From NCBI GenBank assembly GCA_905182985.1, contig CAJJDN010000021.1:62001-126000 (forward strand): a stretch of 64,000 nucleotides of DNA. Reading direction: 5' to 3'. A program made the position numbers and the translations under genes. Position 1 is the stretch's first letter; each line of letters starts with the position of its first letter. Shown in pieces: positions 24,187-36,495 of this stretch. Origin of the DNA: Paramecium sonneborni (Eukaryota > Ciliophora > Oligohymenophorea > Peniculida > Parameciidae). The notes below the pieces were generated by a model that was not told the DNA's origin, ran no database searches, and worked only from the letters and a program-made list of their open reading frames with translations.

Positions 24187-25436
24187 ATGATTTGTAGAAG
24201 CAAGCATTTTCTATTTAGCACAGAATATAAATTATATCTCACCTAAAAATAAATTATTATAGGAAAGGTAATTATCTAATATATTTTTAAAGAGTGAAGA
24301 TAATTTCAAATATAAAATCTCTATAAACCTTTCAACAATTATCAAATGGACTTTTAATAGTGACTTTACATTAAATGGATTTGAGTTTTAATGGAAGAAC
24401 TCCTGGAAAACTATAATATTAACTCACGATCAATCACTTAATCTCAAGGATAATCTGGATGGAAAAGTAACTTATAAAGACTTAGTCAAAATGTACAATA
24501 TCATACAATTTGAAAAATCTGGCTATTCTAGTAAAGTAATTATTTATATTAATAATAGGTTTATTTGGCTTATTGTTGTGCAAATCAAAAAAAGTATTAT
24601 ATGTAAATATTTCCAATCTCAGATTTAACTTCATAAGTATGACTATTTAATTAAGTAGGAATATTTAAGATTAGTATAAATTATTAACTTAAATCATCAA
24701 AACATTCTTAGATATGAAGAATATTTTGTTGAAGACAAGAATTTATATGTTTTAACAAATATTTAAAATGGAAAAACATTAAAGGAAAGAATAGAAGGTC
24801 CATATAAGATGGAACCTTATGAAATTATTGCTACTATGAAACCTCTCCTTTTTTTTATAAATGACATGAATAAATTAGGATATTTAATTAGAGATATCAC
24901 CTCAACAAATATTTTTCTAAAGAATGATGGAAAAATTCTCATTACAGATTTTGAAATCTTTGTAAAATTTGAAGATGCATTTAGAACTAAAGCAGTTTCA
25001 AAAGAAAAAGACTTTATACATGAATTTAAAGATTTAAACAAAAGTAATCATGAAGATTGGATAGAAATGGAAAGATTTTATTGTTAATAACATGATGTTT
25101 TGATTTTAGGATAGATATTAAAGGAAATGTATTAAGAATTTCCATTTTAGGTTAACTAATAAAACTTTATAAACAAATGCCTCAGAAAGAGCAAGGTAGA
25201 TTTCAATCAATAAGACTATTCATGTTTAAAGATCACCAAAACATTATTTATATTAACTTTTATAAAGAATGTTAGAACCTGATCCAAAGATTAGGATTAC
25301 AACTTAAAATGCCATTTATTTATTAGAAGATATTGATTTTGGAGATGAGAGTTATGAAGATCTTCCTAATGATACCTAAGAAAATTAAAATTTCAAACCT
25401 GTGAAATCTATCTCAACATAGATATTAATCGTTTGA
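24187..25436 (+). CDS. Protein-kinase-like protein, probably degenerate
   Basis: An N-terminal PH-like module, ending around GFEFQWKNSW, is followed by a kinase fold as in many ciliate kinases. The kinase part is altered: the glycine loop reads KSGYSSKVYLA, the beta-3 lysine position is a TAA-encoded Gln (YYMQIF), HRDLK is IRDITSTN and DFG is DFE. The catalytic-loop Asp and Asn and the metal-binding Asp remain, and the C-lobe QRMLEPDPKIRIT is normal. Loss of the ATP-binding lysine suggests a pseudokinase. Introns at 24268-24292, 24536-24558, one of about 22 nt near 24.64 kb and one of about 19 nt near 25.19 kb; two of these would end AAG, so exon edges are less certain. Confidence 0.72.
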
Positions 25437-25497
25437 CTACATTAATATTATGATTTCTCAATTGATATTAAATTAAGTATTTTTCAATATAGTTATT

Positions 25498-26020
25498 TCA
25501 TTTCAGTCCTCTCTCGCTAACTCCTCTTGATAAAGAAATATCTCCTGGAATATTTAAAACCGGAGCCTTCATCGGAGATATTGTATCATTTAATTAAGGA
25601 TTTTAAGGTTGCAATAATTCACTTTTCACAATAGGTTATATCTGAGGTATGTATGAATTATTTCCCAATATTTCACTTTATTTTTATTATCGGAATTTGT
25701 TAGGTAAATCCATACAATTATTTACTTAAGTATGATCTATATGACTAGGCTTTTGATTATGAGATGTGCCTTTTTTGGCTTTATCAATTTATTTAATCAT
25801 ATACATTTATGAGTACTTTTCATCTATTTACTATAAATATGTTGCCGTTGGTACTATGTTTTTCGCTATTTTTTATTTAATTGTCCATACCTCCACCATT
25901 TTATGAACTATTTTATAGTTTTTATGTTGAAAATGATGAGCTATGTAGATCTTGTGATTTAGAATTGTCAGCTAGAAGAATGTTAAATTTTATGTCATTA
26001 TTAGAATGCTTATTTGCCAT
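25498..26020 (-). CDS. Unknown hydrophilic Asn/Gln/Ser-rich protein
   Basis: Starts 37 bp after the eL20 stop on the same strand. With one 25-nt intron the frame runs to TGA at 25498-25500 and encodes about 165 residues of low-complexity, polar sequence with scattered Pro (ISPMKAPVLNIPGD). No fold or family recognised. The opposite strand can be read as a membrane protein but only with several unexplained frame changes, so this strand is preferred. Confidence 0.55.
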
Positions 26021-26057
26021 TTATTTATATTATTAATATTGTACTAAACCATCATTT

Positions 26058-26696
26058 TCATGATCTATATAAATTTGGTCTTTTTGCTTTGAATACAGTT
26101 CTGAACTTTTTATGGCTTGCTCTTGGAACAGTCTTTACAATTGGGAATTTAATAGAATCTCCCTTAAAAAATAATTAATTCTTATACTCTATATTAATTT
26201 GTTTTTCCTCTCTTTATATCAGCACTCTTAGTTAAAACTGATGTTCTAAGAATATGAATAGTTTGTGGTTATGCTCTATGATTTCCTGCCATTTCTTAAT
26301 CTAAACAATATTTTTATGCCATCTTTACATAATTATGATACTGCACCATTTAATGTTGTGTCTCTAAATTCTTTATACATATTATGAATAGTTGTTCTTG
26401 ATTAATATTTTAAAACTATGCCATATGTCTTTGCATTTGTATCTCTTCTTTCGAACAATTCTTAAACTGCTAAAATCTAACCATGAGATGGTCTTAATTT
26501 ATTTAATCTTCTCAAATTCCACCTATATTGTAACTCTATATTTTATACCAAAATCGGCTTTTTGCTGCCACTGTATTTCTAGCGAAAATTCTCATACTAA
26601 TTACTTTTGGATTTGGATCATCCTTTGATGGAAGCCTTCTTCCTGATACTAAGTATTATCTAATCTAATTCAAATTTATTTCTTCTTTACTTTCAT
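26058..26696 (-). CDS. RPL18A: 60S ribosomal protein eL20 (L18a)
   Basis: About 177 residues, the usual family length. Recognised by [29 protein letters not shown], the strongly conserved [28 protein letters not shown] and a C-terminal segment beginning DSIKFP. It is a large-subunit protein on the solvent side near the central protuberance. Four introns fit exactly: 26665-26690 directly after the second codon, 26523-26548, 26301-26328 and 26163-26187. The last ends in AAG rather than TAG, yet removing it is required to read the conserved C-terminus. This makes it a useful reference for splice-site variation in the window. Confidence 0.95.
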
Positions 26697-26980
26697 TTAC
26701 AAAGAATTGTCTTATGGATCTTATGCTGAATTTTTAACCATTTCTTATATTTTAAAAAAAAGATTTAATTTATCATACAATTTATCTAAACATACAATAA
26801 AACAATAGAACACTTTCAATATTAATTATTATCATTATACTATCATGTATCAACTACATTATTAACTTCATTCTAAAATAATTTAATTACATATAAACAC
26901 CATATGCATTAAGAAAAATAATTATAATTTAAAAAAGTGATGGAAATTAAATTATTCATATATTAAAAATATCATTTTCA

Positions 26981-27889
26981 TCAAACAATCCTCTTCTGCT
27001 GTCTTCTTTAAAGCTCTCTTACTATATCTCTTATAACTTTGAAATTCAGACTTGTCTTATCTAAATCAACCATTAAACATAGTATCAATCCTTAAAGTTA
27101 ATAACTCTAAATTTCTTCCCACAAAAAGATTGGAATATTAAGTGAAGGATCCATAGGCTTATTGATAACAAATCTTTTATTTTTGTAGAATAACATGTTA
27201 TTTTAAATGTATTAATTCATTTAAAATGCTGACCCATTTTCCTTTAAAATCACCATAAGTTATTTAAATTGTTAAAATATTTCATTTCTCTTTTGAACAG
27301 ATAGATCATCAAAATAATTATGATAAATTTCAAGATAGAACTAAAATTCAAGATATTAGCTTAAATCATCATTTTTAATAAGTTATTTAACCATATTTTT
27401 TCTACATTTTTCAGCCTCTTCTTTACATTTATCTGCAGCTTATTAAGTGTTATTTTTCAAAAAATAATCAGCTTAACTCCATATGTCTTAATTTTAGGGT
27501 TTTTTCTCATTTAGTATCAAAAATGAATTATATTTTTCAAATTCTTTAAGAATATTTTCTCTTATAACTAACAATTATTGATGTAAATCTAACTAATTTT
27601 TTTTTCCACAAAAATAACTTGGTGAAGAAGAGTTTATAAATTCTTGTTTAATATCTCCAGCTTTTAGAAAAAGTGTTAATTTTTCATCAAAATTAAAATC
27701 ACAATACAAGGTAATAACATTTCCATCATCATTTATGAGCTTTTATAAATAATAATCTAATTTTTCCAAAATAAAAAATTTTTTTTTTTCCAATTGTTTC
27801 TTATACTTGATGCCAATCGAATTTTCATCTATACTATTTTTAATTGATTATTTGCAACTGTCAAATTAAATCTCTGCTCTCTGCATCAT
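26981..27889 (-). CDS. Unknown helical protein (302 aa)
   Basis: Single open frame, ATG at 27889 (a second in-frame ATG follows at once) to TGA at 26981-26983, no intron. Lys/Glu/Asn-rich with repeated heptad-like leucines and a short Cys-containing stretch (DKCKEEAEKCRKN). No signal peptide or membrane segment. Probably coiled-coil; no family recognised. Confidence 0.6.
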
Positions 27890-28016
27890 TGTTTAGTACA
27901 ACATTCTAAAAAAATTTAATAGAAATAATAATTTAAATATTAGAATAATAGAAAGGATTATTTCTTCAAATAAAGAATATTGTAATATAATACACATATA
28001 TTATTTTAGAATAAAT

Positions 28017-29287
28017 TCATTCTAGTTCAATATCATCTAAACATATTTTGAAGAGATCAGACATTTAAAGGGTGGAAATAGGTTCTTTATTTTCATTCAG
28101 ACACACTAGACTACCTCTTGAGGAAAGAAGCAAATTTTCTACAACCTATGATATATGAAGAAGTTACTTCTTTTAAAGTTTGTTTCATATGAAATAATTC
28201 TTTATTACATATTGAAAAGCCAGAATACTTAGATTTCTCAATTCTAATAAAATTCAATAAATCAATGGCTTATCTGTGAAGCTAATCTTAATGTTGAGTC
28301 ATACCATGTCGTAGACTTGATATTTAAGGATGAATAAGAAATCTCTTCTATCAATCAATCCTAAATACTAATTATTAATGTCCACAATAGGGATAGCATT
28401 TCTTTTGAAAACGTAAATCAATTTATAAAAGACACTAGAATGATATGTTTAGTAATTTACTCATAGACAATGGTATCAAAGGATAGTTTGTCATTTAAAA
28501 GAAGTATACTATCAGAAAAGTAGCTTATTTCTAATTCATGTTATTCTGATTGTTAATTATTCTCTCGTTGAACTTCAAGTCTATGTGGCTTTGATGATAA
28601 TTATAAGTGGAAATATTAACTAAATCCTTTAACAAGAAATGCTAAAATATCTTTTTGTTATAGGATGCCTACAATAACTCTAGATTCAGATTCAATAACT
28701 ACAATTCTGGTTACTCCCTATTTAAGTATTTTTTTCATGGCATCATTTAGATTATCAGTCATCTCTGCTTTTATAAGACTGCTTTAATGAAGATTTTCAC
28801 CATATGAATTAAACCAATCTCTGACAGAGATAGTCTTTAAATCAATAAGCAACTTATTAACTTAATCTTAGCCTATAACTTAAGTAGTATGGACAGGAGT
28901 TGAAGTTCTGTCTTCATCCTCTTCTTCCATGATTGGTTGAACTTAACTTTTATTATTTCCCCAAACTGCCTAAGATTTGCATTAAAGATTACCATTCGGA
29001 ACTCCATTAAGGATGTTCTGATAGCATTTCAGAATGATTCTGATCAAATCAGTTTGTGTGAAAACTCCATCATAATAAGCTACATCTGGATTCCAAAACA
29101 ATACTTCATCAATATGCGACTCAATAAAGACATTAAAAACATCAAATAAAGAGAATGACTAATCTATGACCGTGACTTAATTATTAATAGATAAGCAATC
29201 ATAAAGGGTGCTATCTTATAAGAAACATGTTAAAGTCTTCATGTATTAATCTTTTATTATATCCTCTTTACTCTACATCCTTTTCAT
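28017..29287 (-). CDS. Four-CBS-domain protein, AMPK gamma/SNF4-like
   Basis: About 400 residues, the size of an AMPK gamma subunit. Four CBS-like units can be followed: FLQDSTLYDCLS...VTVID near the N-terminus; MTDNLNDAMKKI...GVTRIVVIESESRVIVGILQ; the YVFKRNAIPIVDINNQYLG unit; and ENLLLSSRGSLVCLNE...STLQMSDL at the C-terminus. CBS pairs bind adenine nucleotides, and the gamma subunit makes the kinase sense AMP/ATP; membership of an AMPK complex is inferred from architecture. Introns 28435-28460 (26 nt), 28282-28304 (23 nt) and 28146-28167 (22 nt) restore the CBS strands. A short acidic linker separates the first two units. Confidence 0.82.
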
Positions 29288-29332
29288 CTTAGAATTATTT
29301 AAAAATTGATAATAATAATATTTATTCAAAAA

Positions 29333-31881
29333 TCATCTTCTTCCATAATGATCATCCAAATTATATCCAAATTGATCTTATTGTTCATAAAACTTGTGAA
29401 TTTTTTGATTCGAATTAGTAAGAAGTTTTTGTTTTTCATTCCATTCTTCAATAGCTTTGTGTCTAGTCACAGGATTTTCTCTATCATAATCAGTATCAAA
29501 TCCCAAACAACCCTCATCATAAGGTTTTATCTATTAATTATATTAATTATTTAATATACCTCTTCATTATTCACTACAGGAAACAAATACTCAGAAATAT
29601 CTTCCATTGGTAAAGAAGCATAAACTATTGCAATAACCATCAACAACACATCTATCTAACTTATCTCCTTGAAAAATGCATAAGTCATGATCATTTCTCC
29701 AAAGGCACTCCATACTATTATATATTCCAGCATCTCTATCATCTCTATAAAATATTAAATTAATACTTTTTACCTGTAGATAGTTGAATACTAATCGATT
29801 CCTTCACTGTTCTCCTTCTTAATATATTATAATAGTCAACATAATAGTAAATCAGAATCCCAAAAGCACTGCAAACAGTTCCTAAAGGAAGTGCTGTACC
29901 ATATAAAAAAGTAAACCACATTGTTTTCATTATATCTGAGTATCTCTTTGCTGACAAGTAGTCAGGTTCTTCCATTAAAATATTTGCTTCTTACTATGTT
30001 AATAATGCTTTGTCTCCCTTTCTTATTATGTACCATCTCCAGATGTTTTTACATAAACTCCATGGATCCACACACCAAATAAATGGAGGTAATACAGCAT
30101 TCAAAATAAAGATCTAACTCTCATTCTATAAAAACCCTCCTGCTCCTTCTACATTTTTTAAGATTACTATATCCACTAAAAAACTTATGATAGCTGCATT
30201 CAAAAATAATGCTAATGCATATTTATATACAAATGATATTTAAAACTTTGTCTTGCTTGAAATCTTTTCATCATCTACTATATAATGAACTATTTTTGCA
30301 ACTGCAAATTTGTTAAAAAGTACTATGCTCAATGATATCACAAAAGATAAAATGTTTATTTTTAACATTGTTTCATGATCCAATTTTCCTTTTATTTCCT
30401 CTTCTCTTGCCTCATCTCCATATTTTGCTACTTTATGTGCTATCAGATATATTGAATAAAAGGCTGCACTTTCTACTAACAAATAAATTATCCATGCTTT
30501 TATTCTTTTACTTATCTTTTCTTCGGTCTTAACATGGATGAATTCCCAATCTACTTCATTTGGTTCTGGAGCTTATTCAATAAATAATTTCTAATCGTGC
30601 CAAGATAGATCATTTTCTGATAATCCTTCTAATTTACCCTTATTCCAATATGACTTCATTCTCTCTAATTATGTATGTTAATTCTCTTGTAAAACCAAAT
30701 TTTTCATATTCTCATTTTCAAATGATATGAATGCTATTCCTGCAAACTTTTTATTCTCTCTTTCATATTCCTTCTCTGTCTGATGTATTTAATGTTCTAA
30801 CTCTTTTATTTTCTAATCCATCTACAACACTTTTGCATGATTCAAATTATAATCATTTTCTTTTATTATTTCCTTCTTTCTATCCACTAACTCATCAAGC
30901 TCCTTTTCCATTTTAATTATTTCTTCGATGTCATATACTAAAACTACCTTTTTCACCACTATTGGTGCTGTATCTGAAATAACTGCACAAGTTTCAAACA
31001 TATGTTACAATTCCCATTTATAATTTAATCCTAATCCTAAAGGAATATTTTTGACACAGACTGTATAATCAGCAGGTGTTAAGAGTTCTTCATCAATAGT
31101 AGTATCGATTTATCGTTAGCTTTTTCTGAAATAGATGAGAACAATCATAACAATAAATAGGTTTATAAAGTTTAAAATTTGTACATACTCTAAAGCTTCA
31201 CGATTACTAATTTAAAAATAAAATTTACTCTAATTTATTTGCTAATGATAATTTTAAGAACACTGAGTCTTAGCAATTAGGAAGTTGAACAAAGTGACCT
31301 TCAATTTTTTCTCTTTTAAAATGACTACAATATGAACCTTGATAACTGGTATAGAGATTATAAACTTATTTGGTGACCAAAGTTATGAATAAGATGATAA
31401 TGCAATATTTGAGATAGTTATAAAATAGAGTGAATCCAGAACCAAGAAAAGAGAGTGCCATAGGATTAGAACAATAGGGGATTTCATCTCTTTCTACTTC
31501 AAAGCCACAACATGGACAGGTTTCAACTGATAGATAATATTAAGTAACATACCATTTGTAGTTTTGTTAATGTCTTTCTTTTTTTCAGTAGCTGTTCTTC
31601 TAGATTAAGCATGTTTTCGAGCCAAATCCCAATTGCATGGGATAGTGAGAGGATGATAATGTTTACCTTTAGAGGATAATTAATGTTAATCATTATGACT
31701 ATGATTAATTTCATTAAGATGTTGTTAAGGAACCTCTTCAATCCTAGATATTGGTAATTATGAAACTCTGGATTGATCATGCTGATTCTGTTATTAGGAA
31801 TTTAAAGTCTATAACAAATAAATAAGAATGGCTTACCTAACCTTTGATATTGGAGTTGAACTAATTCGGAGCTACTCCCAT
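29333..31881 (-). CDS. OSCA/CSC1/TMEM63-like mechanosensitive channel
   Basis: About 800 residues. A hydrophilic Gln/His-rich N-terminus and a Cys cluster (ETCPCCGFE...YCSNP) precede the first membrane segment. Then comes a cytosolic RRM-like domain split by a charged coiled coil (MEKELDELVDRKKEI), followed by EQAPEPNEVDWEFI, the family's A-x-E-P-x-D-x-x-W boundary. At least six further membrane helices follow, including one around FLYGTALPLGTVCSAFG. OSCA/TMEM63 proteins are stretch-activated cation channels at the plasma membrane or contractile-vacuole system; that role is inferred. Several small introns (about 22-29 nt) are needed, one ending CAG. The C-terminal tail is acidic and soluble. 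Confidence 0.75.
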
Positions 31882-32006
31882 AAAGTGTTAGAAATTTGAA
31901 GGAGGATTAGTTTAACTGTGTTAATTCATTTTTATTTTTGAATAATAAATTCAATATAGTTAATAATTTTTATTAAAGTAAAAAATTTATCATAAAATAT
32001 TTTATT

Positions 32007-33686
32007 ATGCAGCCATAAAATTAGTTTTCATTATTTGGAAATGTGCAAGTGAATGAAGCTGAATAAAATAGCGAAGTGAAGAAAAAAAGAGAAGAATTTG
32101 CAACAGAAATCAGGTCTAGGGAACGAAATTCTATAATAAACAATAAAAGATTAGCTTAAAATGTAGCTCATATTGATTATATTATTTTAGAACTAAACAC
32201 AAAAACTTCCTGAATCCTAACCATTGATACCATCAACTCTTCCATAAGAATTGTAAATGGCATTAAAAGCTCAACAAGAACATCTATAAAAAAGACAATT
32301 TTCATTTGAGGATTTTCCTGAAGTTCTACAAAAGATCTTTTCAACAGATATTTTATAATTACACTATGGAGTGACAGGATTAAGAAAGATGTTATCTGTA
32401 GAAGTAAGATGTATATAGAAATAATAAAGTCAGGTGCGCCAATATAGTAGGTGATTGATGCGAATTTGGTACCAAAATTAATTGACATAATTTAAAAAGA
32501 ATAAATACCTCAATTGGTCTTAGAAGCAGCTTGGGCCTTGACAAATGTAGCTAGTGGAACAACTTAATAAACTTAATCCATAATTGACAAAGGTGGAATA
32601 TATTTATTTGTGAAACTTTTAAGTTCATAATATAAAGATATTGCTGAATAAGCAGTATGGGCCATAGGTAATATTGCAGGAGATTGTACACAATATAGAG
32701 ATCTAATATTAAGAGTAGGTGGAGTGGATCCTTTGATAGCCATTATGTAAAATGCTTAAAACAAAAACACTATTAAACATTGTACTTGGTCTTTAAGTAA
32801 TCTTTGCAGAGGAAAACCAATTCCTGAATTTAAGGTATTGATTTTAATATATATAATAATAGTATGTTAAGAATGCATTACCAGTCTTTTGTAAAGTCAT
32901 AATAGATGATACTGATCCAGAAGTATTGACAGATGCTTGTTGGGCATTATCATATTTAAGTGATGGAGATAACAGTAGATTATAAACTGTTATTGATTCA
33001 CAGGTGGTTCCAACTCTAATAAGATTGCTTGATCATTCATCTCTACAATTGGTGATACCAACTTTAAGGATTTTAGGAAATGTTGTAACTGGAGATGAAG
33101 TCTAAACAACATATGTATTAAATTAAGGTTTATTATAAAAAATACCTAAGTTGCTATCTCATGATAAGAAGGCTATCAGAAGAGAAGTATCAATATTTTA
33201 TATTTAAGGCATGCTGGACAATCTCAAATATCACTGCTGGTAGTAGCAATCAGGTTAGTCAAGTGATTAGAGATTCTGCTATATTGGAAAAACTATTCAC
33301 TTTGATGACCACTGATGTTGAAGAAATTGTGAGGGAAGCCACTTGGGCCATTTCCAATTCAACTAAACATGGAAGCAATTAAGATATCTAATTGATTGTT
33401 TAAAAAGGATTGCTTAATGTTTTCAAACATCTATTAGAAGGTGAAGATACTCAAACTATGACTGTAGTTCTAGAAGCCATATTCAATGTCTTGAAAAGAG
33501 GTTTCTAAATATTTTTAAGATTTAGGTGACTAAGATTTTAAAGAGGACAATTATTACTTAACCAAATTAGAAGAAATGGGGGTCATTTCTAAAATTGAAC
33601 AATTGCAAAAACATTAGAATCAGGGTGTCTATCAAAAATGTTTTAACATTTTAGAACAATATTATGAAGCAGAATCAGAATTATGA
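32007..33686 (+). CDS. Importin alpha (karyopherin alpha)
   Basis: About 510 residues. A basic importin-beta-binding region ([18 protein letters not shown]) is followed by armadillo repeats with the hallmark Trp/Asn ladder for nuclear localisation signals: [60 protein letters not shown] and EATWAISNS. It recruits NLS cargo for import with importin beta. An intron follows the Ala-Gln-Asn after the IBB region, with others near 32.84, 33.19 and 33.51 kb. Around 32390-32420, between the first helix and the IIKSGAP repeat, the frame changes and I could not find a clean intron, so that junction is uncertain (micro-indel or unusual splice). Confidence 0.9.
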
Positions 33687-33793
33687 TATATATATGTTAA
33701 AATAATTAATATAAATTTATTTTTATAAACACTTCATATTAGCTAGTTTTGTATCTATGATTTTTTTTATCTAACTTCTGCTTGTATACTCAC

Positions 33794-34471
33794 TCATTAA
33801 CTTCTAATTTCTATTTTTGAATATGGATTATGTTTGATTATAATTTCAACTTTTTTCGTTTGACTCTTAAACTTCTCATTCTCATTTCTTTGTTTAATCT
33901 TCTCCACACATCCCAGAGCTAGCAAACAAACTTAAATATTCTCAATTTCATTATATTACCTAATAACAACATTAAAAACAAGAATCAAAGTTTTTATTAA
34001 AACAACTTCTAAGATTGGTTTCGAATATGACAATTAAACGATCAAATTAAAGCTATATCTTACTACTAAATCTCAGTTTACTTCTCCATCAATAAATTAA
34101 GTAACATTATATTGTTTAATCAACTAATTTTTAAAGTTTGGAAAACTGAATATCTCATGTATGTAATTGTAATTAAATTTCAAATGATATATCTTTGCAT
34201 TTGATGTTATTGCTATAAAGCCATCTCTAACTTTAACAATTCCAATAAATTATCCAAAATTTGATAGAGAATCATTCAAATCCTTTTCTTCTCTGTTATT
34301 ATATTCATTGTTTTTGTTTCTTTCTTTATAGCAGTTTTTGAGACCAACACCTGACATTGTAATTATTGTTGTCTTATGATCTAAATGAAATTTCTTTGTT
34401 TAATTTATGTCAATCATTTCTTTAACTATGATTCCCTCTATCAATTTTACAAAAATTAGAATTGCATTCAT
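33794..34471 (-). pseudogene. Truncated, stop-interrupted tandem paralogue of the 34.5-36.4 kb gene
   Basis: The N-terminal part reads NFGQFIGIVKVRDGFIAITS, plainly homologous to NFRQFIGMVHVNDGMIAITS in the intact neighbour. An in-frame TGA at 34073-34075 ends this match, and no intron of suitable length removes it. Beyond it the same frame stays open to TGA at 33794-33796, with a short hydrophobic stretch and a tail (KIKQRNENEK) resembling the neighbour's cytosolic tail (YKYKQLRNEE). About 400 residues of the ectodomain are missing in between. Most likely a decaying copy with an internal deletion, though a short expressed protein is possible. Confidence 0.65.
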
Positions 34472-34547
34472 TATTTTATCATTTTATAATGTTATTTTGA
34501 AAACAATAAAATATAAATATTTTGTTCTTATTAAAATATAAATCAAA

Positions 34548-36365
34548 TCAAAGCTATTATTCTTATATTGATGGAGCTTTGATTACCCTACTCTCATCAA
34601 ATTTTATTTAGTTCTGAGTTTCATTAATATCTTTCTTTTAATGATTTTCTATTTCAGTATCTAATCTTATTTCTTCATTCCTCAATTATTTATATTTATA
34701 ACAAATTGCACTTACTAATAAATAAATCTATACTAATACCACAGAAAAATATTGCAACTCCTAAAACTATTAAAATAAAATAAATTATATTGATTTGTTA
34801 TTCAAATAAGAAGGGTTTTACAAATTCAACTGATATTTTTTTGGTTGTTCTTATGACCTTTTCTTGAGATATAGTATTGTTTATAATATAGGATTAATTA
34901 TATTTCAAAACATAAAATTGTTTAGAGTTTTCTAATTATTCTAAAAAATTAATAATATAAAATTACTATTGTCATTAAAACAAACTATTCTAGCAGGAAC
35001 AAATTTAAATTTAGTTAAAAATGCATTTGTAGCAGTGACTCCAAAAAAGAAATCATCATATTAATAATCATCTTATTAGGCAGCAGCATTTTTAAGCTCA
35101 TCTTTTGAATTAGAATATTTAAAAAATTCAAAATCTCTCATACCTATCTATGAAAATCTAATAGACTCTTTGTGAGGAGCAATAAAATCATAACCATTTT
35201 AAAATACGATTTAATGATTGCTAACACCACTAATAATAGCAAACTCATCTGTAGCATCAATATCTAATATTCTATAATTACTATATTTTTTTGTAATAAT
35301 AGAAAATGTTCTCTCTGTAAAATCAACTAGATATTCTATATAAAAATAAACACCATCATCTTAATAGGCTGCAAATACATTCTTTCCATTTTTTGTATCA
35401 ATTGCAATTCCATTTGGTATAGGATCAATCTCCATAACTTTTTCAAATTTTACGCCCTCTTCATTAAAGTATATATAAGCCAAAATTAAACCTAATTTTG
35501 AATCTAATAAATATAATTAATATTTTGCATTTTCAATCTTAAGAACTGCAAAATCTCTTAAATCCAACTAATGAGCTTTGATATCAAAATCTTTAAATGA
35601 TATATTTTTTTCAAATTATACTGAATCATCAAGAATTTTGAATATATCTAAACCTGCCTTACCTACTGCTGAAAACAAATATCCTTCAACTTCTTTTGTT
35701 AGCCCTCTTTCTTCTCTTACTATAAAATTGGAAATTAAATGTATGGAAAGCAAATGTGAATTTTTTTCCATTTCAGATATACTAAAATATTGAGCAGAAT
35801 CAGAATATAAAATGAAAGCAAGATTTCTAGTTTTTGAATAAACTAATTATGGTAATTATTCTTTAGATTCAGTTGATGATATTATGTCTTATAGATTTGC
35901 CTTCCAAATTACCCCTGCAAAATCAGCTTTATTTCCATAGGTTGTAAAACTATGTTCATTTAGTACTTTATTATAGTTGAATTTCATAAAATATGCAACG
36001 GAATCAGAAGTAATTGCTATCATTCCATCATTAACATGAACCATCCCAATGAACTATCTAAAGTTTAATGGAGTATCATTTTCGAATTCATAACTATTTA
36101 TCAATTAATCAATATACTCTTTAAATTCATCAGGCCTTATTATTGTAAATTATTGTGTTGTTGTTTAAACAGATTGCTATTTTACTTCACAAAAATTTAT
36201 TTTTTCGAAACTATCTAAAACAGCATCCTCTGCCTCAGTTATTGTTTTGATTATTTTTGGTTCTCCAAAATGGATTTTAAATGTCTCTGAAGACTCTTGA
36301 TTCTCTTAAATTACAATTTCACCAAGGCTTAGGTTAATCCAAATTAATAAAAACTAAACAAACAT
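34548..36365 (-). CDS. Type I membrane protein with large extracellular beta-rich domain
   Basis: About 590 residues: signal peptide (FLLIWINLSLGEIVI), an ectodomain of repeating beta-strands with propeller-like spacing, one transmembrane helix (IIYFILIVLGVAIFFC) and a charged tail of about 50 residues. Two introns are clear near the C-terminus, one of 26 nt upstream of the membrane helix and one of 25 nt within its 3' edge; each restores a continuous frame. No named family is recognised. The neighbouring 33.8-34.5 kb fragment is its degenerate copy, so the family has expanded locally. Confidence 0.75.
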
Positions 36366-36495
36366 TAAATTATCTTAATCTTATATAGTAATAAATTTCA
36401 CAGGAATACTTTTTGAGTTATAAAATTTATAGAAATAGCTTTCTTTAGAGTTAGTTCCAATCTTTATATACTATTATTAATTTATCAAACATTAA

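Noticed and set aside
25450..26063. Plus-strand multi-membrane-protein reading
   Set aside because: Needs several unexplained frame changes; the minus strand gives a continuous protein with one normal 25-nt intron, starting 37 bp after eL20.
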